Notes under the pieces: generated by a model
Databases searched by the model: none
What the model saw: the letters and a program-made list of their open reading frames with translations, nothing else
What the model was told of the DNA's origin: nothing
NCBI RefSeq assembly: GCF_937936315.1
Contig: NZ_CALGWU010000057.1
Span: 1 to 64,000 of the forward strand
Length of the DNA stretch: 64,000 nucleotides
Reading direction: 5' to 3'
DNA from: an uncultured Capnocytophaga sp.
GTDB lineage: Bacteria; Bacteroidota; Bacteroidia; Flavobacteriales; Flavobacteriaceae
In this document: positions 25,094-31,383 of the stretch, one piece after another
How the letters are laid out: each line of letters starts with the position of its first letter
Position numbering within the stretch: position 1 is the first letter of the stretch
Made by a program: the position numbers and the translations under genes

Positions 25094-25852
25094 ATGAAAA
25101 TCGTTATATCACCTGCTAAAACTATTAACGAAACCTCGGCTTTACCTACTGAACGTTACTCAACGGCTATTTTTGCAAAAGAAATCGCTCAAGTACACGC
25201 TGCTCTTAAGCCGCTATCTCCCCAAAAACTATCGGATTTGATGGGGATTTCATCTAAACTTGCTGAACTTAACTGGCAGCGCAACCAAACTTTTGCAATG
25301 CCTTTTACTCCCGAAAATGCACGTCCGGCACTCTTTGCTTACGATGGCGATGTATATGAGGGGCTTGATGCCTATTCACTTTCTGAAACGCAAATTGACA
25401 AACTGCAAGGGAGTTTACGCATCCTCTCTGGACTTTATGGAGTGCTAAAACCATTAGATCTTATCGCTCCTTATCGATTGGAAATGGGCATTAAACTACC
25501 TGTAGGAAAGGCGGCAAACCTTTATGCTTTTTGGAAAGAGAAAATCACTCAAGCACTAAATAACGAATTACAAGAAGGCGAATTGTTTATCAATCTCGCC
25601 AGTGAAGAATATTTTAAGGCGATTGATACCACAAAGCTAAAAGTGCCCGTGATTACACCTGTCTTCAAAGATTATAAGGGAGATACGCTCAAAATTATTA
25701 GTTTTTACGCGAAGAAAGCACGCGGTCGTATGGTACGCTTTTTGGCAGAAAGTGAGATTCACTCAGTAGAAGATTTGAAAGGGTTTAACGCTGATGGTTA
25801 TGCCTTTGCAAAACAGTTTTCTAAAGGGAATGAGTTAGTTTTCATAAGATAA
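25094..25852 (+). CDS. yaaA: YaaA-family peroxide stress protein
   Basis: This 252-residue cytoplasmic protein belongs to the YaaA/DUF328 family. E. coli YaaA lowers free iron and limits DNA damage during hydrogen peroxide stress, and it binds DNA. The family landmarks are all present: the opening MKIVISPAKTINE, PALFAYDGDVYEGLDA near residue 76-91, LRILSGLYGVLKPLDLIAPYRLEMG near 115-140, INLASEEYFKAID, and the C-terminal FYAKKARGRMVRF. The length matches the family. It is transcribed alone, from its own promoter 22 nt upstream of the ATG. The stem-loop after it points to termination of the opposite strand. Confidence 0.92.
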   Translation: MKIVISPAKTINETSALPTERYSTAIFAKEIAQVHAALKPLSPQKLSDLMGISSKLAELNWQRNQTFAMPFTPENARPALFAYDGDVYEGLDAYSLSETQIDKLQGSLRILSGLYGVLKPLDLIAPYRLEMGIKLPVGKAANLYAFWKEKITQALNNELQEGELFINLASEEYFKAIDTTKLKVPVITPVFKDYKGDTLKIISFYAKKARGRMVRFLAESEIHSVEDLKGFNADGYAFAKQFSKGNELVFIR

Positions 25853-25905
25853 AAAACTTTGCCAAAGGTTCTGATTGCACGTTGTGCTACAACCTTTGGC
25901 AAAGT
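25851..25905 (-). terminator. Terminator of the toxin-antitoxin remnant
   Basis: A 15-bp stem (25856-25870 with 25891-25905) carries a 20-nt loop that itself contains GCAC/GTGC. On the minus strand a T-run follows; no T-run follows on the plus strand, so it mainly serves the minus-strand locus at 25918-26270. Confidence 0.65.
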
Positions 25906-25917
25906 GTATGATATCAA

Positions 25918-26070
25918 TCATTTTTGGGGAATATTGACAATAGTAAGTCTTCTCAATAATTTATTAGGATCTTCTTTAGCATTTATAGCTCCTATAATCC
26001 AAATTTTTGACAATTCTTCTACAATAAGAAAATAAATACCAAAGTATACTAGTATATTGCTCTCATTTTT
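25918..26070 (-). pseudogene. C-terminal remnant of a RelE/ParE-like toxin
   Basis: Directly after the small antitoxin-like gene, in another frame, 50 codons without ATG read NILVYFGIYFLIVEELSKIW, then IIGAINAKEDPNKLLRRL and a stop. The pattern (strand, Glu, strand, I-GAI-A-EDPNK) resembles the C-terminal third of ParE/RelE-type toxins, whose full length is about 95 residues. The N-terminal half is absent. The frame is opened upstream by TAA at 26071-26073. It overlaps the antitoxin end, and a -1 slip on A7 at 26067-26073 would join the two. The call is inferred from context and a weak motif. Confidence 0.45.
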
Positions 26071-26270
26071 TTATCAAATTCATCAAAAGCTCTTCCTGCT
26101 TGTTCAGGATTTTCTGTAATTTCATCAACTCGTTTCAAAAGCACTTGCAAATACTCATTAGAAGTCTCACTATCCGAAATATTATAGTCAAAATCCATAT
26201 TTTTTTCTTCTAAAAAAGAAGTTAGCAGTGCTTTTTGAGTTTCATCTTTTGGATATACTAATACACACAT
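26049..26270 (-). CDS. Small antitoxin-like protein
   Basis: The longest reading starts at a TTG (26288), but that TTG lies inside the -7 promoter box CAAAGGTA (26286-26293). The ATG at 26270 is therefore preferred and gives 73 residues beginning MCVLVYPKDETQKALLTSFL. The opening strand, Lys-rich helix and MDFDY resemble the DUF2683-type antitoxins that precede RelE/ParE toxins in Bacteroidota. The C-terminal half is a charged helix (LLKRVDEITENPEQAGRAFD). The toxin that should follow is reduced to a fragment. If the antitoxin is still made, it may be a relic or act on a toxin elsewhere. Assignment is tentative. Confidence 0.5.
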   Translation of the reverse strand: MCVLVYPKDETQKALLTSFLEEKNMDFDYNISDSETSNEYLQVLLKRVDEITENPEQAGRAFDEFDKKMRAIY

Positions 26271-26285
26271 AATTATTCTTTTTTG

Positions 26286-26293
26286 CAAAGGTA
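26286..26293 (-). promoter_or_regulatory. -7 box of the antitoxin-like gene
   Basis: CAAAGGTA (TACCTTTG on the minus strand) lies 16 nt before the ATG at 26270. The -33 element is weak. The box decides the start codon, because the longer frame begins inside it. Confidence 0.5.
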
Positions 26294-26311
26294 TAAAAAT
26301 TAATTGGAAAA

Positions 26312-27103
26312 TCAGCTAATTTGTAAATTAATCACCAGTCCTTCGTTGCCTCGTACGTTGAAAACGGTATTATCATTAAAAATGAGGTATTGCCCTTTGA
26401 TGCCCATTAGTTTACCACTATAAGTAGGGGTCTGTGATAATTGCAGTGAGCGCACTTGGGTAGGGTATTTTTCTACAGGGAAATGAATGCGTAGGGGAGT
26501 GATATCTTCGGTGATGTAGGGCTGTACTTCATTGGGTACAAAATCACGCATTTCTAATTTTACTCGCAATAAATCTACGGGGGTGATTTGGTTGGTGAGC
26601 ATTTTGCGCCAATTGGTTTTATCGGCTAAATGCTCTTTGAGAGCAACCTCGGCGATGCCTGCTAAATACCGATTGGGCACTTCGGCAAGGATGAGGGCTT
26701 CGTGCGCCCCTTGGTCGATCCAGCGGGTTGGGGCTTGTGATTTACGGGTTACTCCTACTTTTACATCGCTAGAATTGGCGAGATATACATAATGCGGTTG
26801 CAACTGCACTTGTTGTTCATAGCCTAAATCGCGTTCTTCGATATTGAGGTGTGCTTTGCTGAGTTCGGGGTGCATCACCCAATCGGCGGTTTGAGGAACT
26901 TCAAAAAAACACTCTTTACAATAGCCCTGACGAAAGATAGGTTTGTTTTCTCCACAATTCATACACTGAAAACGCACAAATTGGAGAGTTATATCCTTGC
27001 CGATGAGTTGGTTCATCAGCACAAAATCACCTTCCATTGGCAAATAATACCGTATGGGGTCAGCCCATTCGGTAAGCATTTTTTGAAGTACTCCTTGGAA
27101 CAT
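26312..27103 (-). CDS. DUF2797 zinc-binding protein
   Basis: This 263-residue protein belongs to the DUF2797 family. Near the N-terminus, after a beta-rich start, it has a four-Cys cluster, CMNC at 47-50 and CKEC at 62-65, fit to bind zinc. A second domain begins HYVYLANSSDVKVGVTRKSQ and continues TRWIDQGAHEALILAEVP and EVALKEHLADKTNWRKML. This has the order of a GIY-YIG-like fold (Tyr, Gly-Val, Arg, Glu), but no nuclease activity is known for the family. There is no signal peptide. The gene starts 11 nt after rpe and is probably cotranscribed with it. Confidence 0.8.
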   Translation of the reverse strand: MFQGVLQKMLTEWADPIRYYLPMEGDFVLMNQLIGKDITLQFVRFQCMNCGENKPIFRQGYCKECFFEVPQTADWVMHPELSKAHLNIEERDLGYEQQVQLQPHYVYLANSSDVKVGVTRKSQAPTRWIDQGAHEALILAEVPNRYLAGIAEVALKEHLADKTNWRKMLTNQITPVDLLRVKLEMRDFVPNEVQPYITEDITPLRIHFPVEKYPTQVRSLQLSQTPTYSGKLMGIKGQYLIFNDNTVFNVRGNEGLVINLQIS

Positions 27104-27114
27104 TGTTTTATTTA

Positions 27115-27759
27115 CTATATGTGTTTTAAATCTGCAATGGTTTGAGTAGGATTGGCAGCATTAAACACAAAACTACCCGCTACTAAAGCATCGGCACCTG
27201 CTTCTACTAATGCTTTGGCATTCTTTAGACTCACCCCTCCATCTATCTCAATAAGGGGTGAGGCTCCTGCTTGTTCAATAAGCGTTTTGGCTTGTCGCAC
27301 CTTTTTATAAGTATTTTCTATGAACGACTGACCTCCAAATCCTGGGTTTACACTCATCAGTAAGAGCACATCTACGTCTTGAATAATATCTTCGAGTACA
27401 CTCACAGGAGTATGCGGATTGAGAGCTACTCCAGCTTTCATACCTTCAGCTTTAATAGCTTGCAAAGTGCGATGCAGGTGTGTACAAGCCTCGTAATGTA
27501 CGGTGAGGATATCGCTGCCAAGTTTTGCAAAAGTACTGATGTATCGGTCAGGATCTACAATCATCAGGTGGACATCAAGGGGTTTGGTAGCGTGTTTTTG
27601 GATCACCGAGAGTACAGGCATACCGTACGAGATGTTAGGCACGAACACGCCGTCCATAATATCAATATGGAACCAATCGGCTTCGCTGGCATTTACCATT
27701 TCAATGGCTTGTTGTAGGTTGCCGAAATCGGCAGCTAATAGTGAGGGAGCAAGAATCAT
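27115..27759 (-). CDS. rpe: Ribulose-phosphate 3-epimerase
   Basis: This enzyme interconverts ribulose 5-phosphate and xylulose 5-phosphate in the pentose phosphate pathway. ATG at 27759 gives 214 residues starting MILAPSLLAADFGNL; the longer frame uses a TTG and reads into a repeat, so it is rejected. TIM-barrel landmarks include HIDIMDGVFVPNIS (His31, Asp33, Asp36), the metal-site histidine in VHLMIVDPD, VHYEAC, MSVNPGFGGQSF, and IEIDGGVSLKNA with the second catalytic Asp. It is followed by the DUF2797 gene and preceded by a degenerate AATTAACAATT repeat that separates it from sufB. Confidence 0.95.
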   Translation of the reverse strand: MILAPSLLAADFGNLQQAIEMVNASEADWFHIDIMDGVFVPNISYGMPVLSVIQKHATKPLDVHLMIVDPDRYISTFAKLGSDILTVHYEACTHLHRTLQAIKAEGMKAGVALNPHTPVSVLEDIIQDVDVLLLMSVNPGFGGQSFIENTYKKVRQAKTLIEQAGASPLIEIDGGVSLKNAKALVEAGADALVAGSFVFNAANPTQTIADLKHI

Positions 27760-27762
27760 ATT

Positions 27763-27800
27763 TTCAATTAACAATTAATAATTAACAAATTTCAATTGAC
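27763..27800. repeat. AATTAACAATT/AATTGACAATT degenerate repeat
   Basis: About four imperfect copies of a 10-11 nt word fill the sufB-rpe gap. Further copies lie at 29279-29307, 44447-44476 and 62640-62668. Confidence 0.6.
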
Positions 27801-27802
27801 AA

Positions 27803-29272
27803 TTATCCTACACTGCCTTCCAATGAAATTTCTAAAAGTTTTTGAGCTTCTACAGCAAACTCCATAGGTAGTTTGTTGAGTACTTCTTTACCAAAACCAT
27901 TTACAATGAGCGAAATAGCTTTTTCGGTATCAATACCACGCTGATTGCAATAGAAAATTTGGTCTTCACCAATTTTAGAAGTGGTGGCTTCGTGTTCTAT
28001 TTGGGCAGTAGGGTTTTTAGCTTCTATATACGGAAAAGTGTGCGCTCCACAGAGGTTGCCCATCAAAAGAGAATCACACTGAGAGAAATTACGCGCGTTT
28101 TTGGCATTAGGCACTACTTTTACCAATCCTCGGTAGCTATTTTGTGATTTGCCTGCCGAAATACCTTTAGAAATAATTGTAGATTTGGTGTTATTACCCA
28201 AATGTATCATCTTAGTACCTGTATCGGCTTGCTGAAAGTGATTGGTAACGGCAATAGAATAGAATTCACCTATAGAATTATCACCTTTAAGCACTACAGA
28301 AGGATATTTCCAAGTGATTGCTGATCCTGTTTCTACTTGCGTCCACGATATTTTAGCATTTTTCTCGGCTAAAGCACGTTTGGTCACAAAATTGTAAACC
28401 CCTCCTTTACCGTCTTTATCACCAGGGAACCAGTTTTGTACTGTAGAATATTTAATTTCGCCATTATCCATTGCGATGAGTTCTACTACTGCCGCATGGA
28501 GTTGGTTTTCATCGCGTTGAGGAGCTGTACAACCCTCGAGATAAGACACATAAGCGCCTTCGTCTACAATGAGGAGGGTACGTTCAAACTGACCTGTACC
28601 TGCCTGATTGATACGGAAATAAGTAGAAAGTTCCATAGGGCAACGCACTCCCTTAGGCACATAGCAGAAAGAGCCATCGGAGAAGACAGCAGAATTGAGA
28701 GCAGCATAGAAATTATCGGTTTTAGGCACTACCGTACCAAGGTACTTGCGGACAAGCTCAGGGTGTTTTTGGATAGCTTCGGAAATAGAGCAGAAAATAA
28801 TACCACGTTCTGCTAAAGTTTTTTGGAAAGTAGTCGCTACCGACACCGAGTCCATTACCACATCCACAGCTACGGCAGGTTTATCTTCCACCCCAGTAAG
28901 GCGTTTTTGTTCTTCAAGAGAGATGCCGAGTTTTTGGAAAGTTTCCAAAAGTTGTGGGTCTACCTCATCTAAACTATTGAGTTTAGGCTTTTGTTTAGGA
29001 GCAGAATAGTAAGCAATATCTTGAAAATCGGGAGTTTCAAACTTGAGGTTTGCCCAATGAGGAGGCACTTCCATCGCTTGCCATACACGGAAAGCCTCTA
29101 AACGCCAATCGGTCATCCATTGAGGTTCGTTTTTCTTTTTAGAGAGGGCAATTACCACCTCTTCATTAAGCCCTTTAGGGAAAGTTTCGGATTCTATATC
29201 AGTATAAAATCCGTATTTGTATTCACTGTTTTCTAATTCTTCTTTAAGTTCTTCTTCTGTATATTTAGCCAT
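27803..29272 (-). CDS. sufB: Fe-S cluster assembly scaffold SufB
   Basis: SufB is the scaffold subunit of the SufBCD complex that builds iron-sulfur clusters in the cytoplasm. ATG at 29272 (MAKYTEEELKEEL) gives 489 residues; the frame extends three codons further to a TTG only. The sequence has the SufB signatures GVRCPMELSTYFRIN near residue 200-220, VDEGAYVSYLEGCTAPQRD with the cluster-related Cys, NGEIKYSTVQNWFPGDKDGKGG, and the C-terminal block CNQRGIDTEKAISLIVNGF, which contains the scaffold Cys (about 420). The length is normal. Unusually, sufC, sufD and sufS are not next to it; downstream lies rpe. A -7 box (29312-29319) precedes it, so it is probably expressed alone. Partners must be encoded elsewhere. 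Confidence 0.95.
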   Translation of the reverse strand: MAKYTEEELKEELENSEYKYGFYTDIESETFPKGLNEEVVIALSKKKNEPQWMTDWRLEAFRVWQAMEVPPHWANLKFETPDFQDIAYYSAPKQKPKLNSLDEVDPQLLETFQKLGISLEEQKRLTGVEDKPAVAVDVVMDSVSVATTFQKTLAERGIIFCSISEAIQKHPELVRKYLGTVVPKTDNFYAALNSAVFSDGSFCYVPKGVRCPMELSTYFRINQAGTGQFERTLLIVDEGAYVSYLEGCTAPQRDENQLHAAVVELIAMDNGEIKYSTVQNWFPGDKDGKGGVYNFVTKRALAEKNAKISWTQVETGSAITWKYPSVVLKGDNSIGEFYSIAVTNHFQQADTGTKMIHLGNNTKSTIISKGISAGKSQNSYRGLVKVVPNAKNARNFSQCDSLLMGNLCGAHTFPYIEAKNPTAQIEHEATTSKIGEDQIFYCNQRGIDTEKAISLIVNGFGKEVLNKLPMEFAVEAQKLLEISLEGSVG

Positions 29273-29311
29273 TTTTAGCAATTAACGATTTACAATTAAT
29301 AATTAAGTGGG

Positions 29312-29319
29312 CAAAGATA
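29312..29319 (-). promoter_or_regulatory. -7 box of sufB
   Basis: CAAAGATA (TATCTTTG on the minus strand) lies 40 nt before the sufB ATG. No clear TTG is present at the expected distance. No IscR-type site was recognised. Confidence 0.4.
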
Positions 29320-29403
29320 GTACTTTAAATTAAATCTAAAATACTATCTTTATAATTATTTTCTATCTTAGGTAAAAGATAAGAGATATGATGAAAAAAA
29401 TCA

Positions 29404-29955
29404 TCACTTAACTAAAGTGTCTAAAAGTTCGTGGACAGCATCGCTATTCCAACGAGCAATTCCTTCTTTTTGAGCGCGTACAAGTCCGTTTTTATCTACG
29501 ATATAACCTGATGGGATTTTCTCGGGGTCAAAAGGCATTTTCTCACCAATAATGAGGTAGGTTACTTTGAAATGGAAATTGCGTTTTTGCATCATTTCTT
29601 CCACTGGTTCAGGTTTCTCATTAGTGATGATATAGAAATCCACTTTATCCTTATAAACATCATAGAGTTTTTCCACTGCATAGAGGTCGGCAATACTAAT
29701 GCCGCGCCAAGAGGAGAAGAAATATACGAATGAGGGTTTCTTTCCTTCAGTTTGTGAGTAGTTGAACTGCACATCATTGCGATCTTTGAGTTGCCAACTG
29801 AAGTCGATTTTTTGAGCTTTATCAGCGGGAATGATGTCTACCGAACTAGCGAAAATTCGTTGTAGCAAAATCTTACTTTCATAACCTAAGGGGGTTACGA
29901 AGAAGGAAAGTACAAAAAGGATAAGGAATAGATTGAGTATGGTACGTTTTTTCAT
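29404..29955 (-). CDS. Membrane-anchored thioredoxin-fold protein lacking CxxC
   Basis: This 183-residue protein has an N-terminal membrane anchor (ILNLFLILFVLSFFV, about 6-20) and then a TlpA/thioredoxin-like domain. The region KPSFVYFFSSWRGISIADL aligns with the FWASWCGPC active site of TlpA-type proteins. Both cysteines are replaced: RGIS at 84-87 stands where CGPC is expected. Other fold elements remain, such as VDFYIITNEKPEPVEEM and IPSGYIVDKNGLVRAQKEGIARW with the usual cis-Pro region. It should therefore not be a dithiol oxidoreductase. It faces the periplasm. It is the last of three genes on the minus strand (31204 to 29404), 10 nt from its neighbour. Confidence 0.8.
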   Translation of the reverse strand: MKKRTILNLFLILFVLSFFVTPLGYESKILLQRIFASSVDIIPADKAQKIDFSWQLKDRNDVQFNYSQTEGKKPSFVYFFSSWRGISIADLYAVEKLYDVYKDKVDFYIITNEKPEPVEEMMQKRNFHFKVTYLIIGEKMPFDPEKIPSGYIVDKNGLVRAQKEGIARWNSDAVHELLDTLVK

Positions 29956-29965
29956 ATAAACTAAA

Positions 29966-30400
29966 TTATTTTTCTTCTTGAATGATATCTTTATATTCTT
30001 CCCAAAAGGCTTCGAACTGCGACATTGATTGATATAGGAACTCCATTGTTTGTTGCCAAGTGGCTTTGTTGTGAATGGTTACGTCTTGCAGTTCTACATA
30101 TACACAACTAATTTCTTTACCATTTTCTAAGAAGAAATGTTCTTCGAAAATAGCATTAGGGAGGTATTCTTCTTGGAGTATAGTTTTGAGTGACAGCAAT
30201 TTATTGTAGTACAAACTACGCTTTTCCTCGTCTGGGTCTTCCACAGCGAGGAACACCCGTGCTTTACGGGTATCGAATGAAAACTTAAAACTAAAATCCT
30301 TTATTTTAGTGTCATACAACGTCCATTTGCGAGAGAACGATTTACCAAAGGATATCCAGAAGTCTTCGCGTAGTTTTTTTGCTTCAGCTTTGCTATACAC
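29966..30400 (-). CDS. DUF4268 domain protein
   Basis: This 144-residue cytoplasmic protein matches the DUF4268 family: MYSKAEAKKLREDFWISFGK at the start, then KIKDFSFKFSFDTRKARVFLAVED and repeated Phe/Trp-rich helices. The start codon appears to be GTG at 30400; no suitable ATG lies nearby and the first residues match the family's usual opening. DUF4268 also occurs as the C-terminal part of some restriction-related proteins, but here it stands alone, and no function is proposed. It lies 66 nt downstream of a secreted-protein gene and 10 nt upstream of the thioredoxin-fold gene. Confidence 0.78.
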   Translation of the reverse strand: MYSKAEAKKLREDFWISFGKSFSRKWTLYDTKIKDFSFKFSFDTRKARVFLAVEDPDEEKRSLYYNKLLSLKTILQEEYLPNAIFEEHFFLENGKEISCVYVELQDVTIHNKATWQQTMEFLYQSMSQFEAFWEEYKDIIQEEK

Positions 30401-30407
30401 TTTTAAT

Positions 30408-30466
30408 TAGGTAACAGGTTATAGGTAACAGGTGATAGACAATAGATGGTGACAGATGATAATAGA
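30408..30466. repeat. GGTAACAGGTTATAGG degenerate repeat
   Basis: Imperfect copies of AGGTAACAGG/AGGTGATAG/AGATGGTGACAG fill the gap between two minus-strand genes. It belongs to the same style of short-word intergenic arrays as 2420-2465. Confidence 0.55.
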
Positions 30467-31204
30467 TTAATTAAAATTTATTTGGGCGGAGAAAGTAAGA
30501 GGTGCTCCATCTATTTGCTTGTAAAAAGTAAATTTATAGAAAGTAGAACCATCTTTTTCTAAAATACCATATTTTTGTTCTTCTACATCAAAAGCCAGAA
30601 ATATATCAGGAGTATTGATTTTTCTAAGCTTGAATTGCAATTCATTTGTTTTTTTATCAAACAACTCATATCCCCAATTCGTGGTTTTAGCATACAGAAA
30701 TAGAATAAGAGGTTCGCTTATAGGCGCAGCAGTAGTTGTAAGTTCGGGTACTGCGGTTGTTGCTGAGGGAATAGAGGGTTTTGAGGCTACTGAAGGAACT
30801 TGATAAGTCGCTTTAAAAGTAGCTAATTCTGTACCTGAAAGAGCATTACGCAAGGCTTCTTGGTAGGATTTCTTAAACTCCTTTTCACGACTTTTACCTA
30901 TTTGAGAAGTGAAGACTGCTTTATTAGTACAATCGGTGAGGAGAAATTGCACTTTAGAAGTCATCATATTTGATTCGTTCTTCACATCGGCTTTTAGGGC
31001 ATCACAAGGGTTTTGGATTAGCTCGGCAGGAGCTTCACTTTGCATATACACTTTGAAGCCTTGCTTCTCAAGCAAGAATTTTGTGAGCATATTAAGTTGG
31101 TACTGATTGTCTTCTTTTTGGAAAGCATAGCGATTAGGGACAATCACTGTTTGTGCTATGAGAGTTAGTGGTAGTAATGCTACTAAAAATAATATTTTTT
31201 TCAT
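30467..31204 (-). CDS. Conserved-looking secreted protein of unknown function
   Basis: This 245-residue exported protein has a clear Sec signal peptide (MKKILFLVALLPLTLIAQ). The first half (about 20-135) contains VIVPNRYAFQKEDNQYQLN, a Cys in NPCDALKADV, and a second Cys in LTDCTNKAVF, which could pair. A Pro/Thr/Ala-rich linker follows (about 140-175), then a beta-rich C-terminal domain with FLYAKTTNWGYELFDKKTNE. I do not recognise the family. It is the first gene of the three-gene minus-strand series with DUF4268 and the Cys-less thioredoxin-fold protein, which suggests an envelope-associated role; this is inference. Confidence 0.6.
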   Translation of the reverse strand: MKKILFLVALLPLTLIAQTVIVPNRYAFQKEDNQYQLNMLTKFLLEKQGFKVYMQSEAPAELIQNPCDALKADVKNESNMMTSKVQFLLTDCTNKAVFTSQIGKSREKEFKKSYQEALRNALSGTELATFKATYQVPSVASKPSIPSATTAVPELTTTAAPISEPLILFLYAKTTNWGYELFDKKTNELQFKLRKINTPDIFLAFDVEEQKYGILEKDGSTFYKFTFYKQIDGAPLTFSAQINFN

Positions 31205-31383
31205 TGTTTCTTTTATTTATGGTCAAAATAAAATTAGGTTTATACTAAAAGTCTCCGGTAGATTACACGGATAAAATGGATTACAATGTTTTTTAGAATT
31301 TTGGTGCTATGCTTACGATTTTTCGGAGTTTAACGCAAATACAAGTAACCCTATGTGTTATTATTAATACCCATGAAAGGGTG

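Noticed and set aside
25856..25905. Terminator for yaaA on the plus strand
   Set aside because: No T-run follows on the plus strand; the T-run is on the minus-strand side, so it was assigned to the opposite locus.
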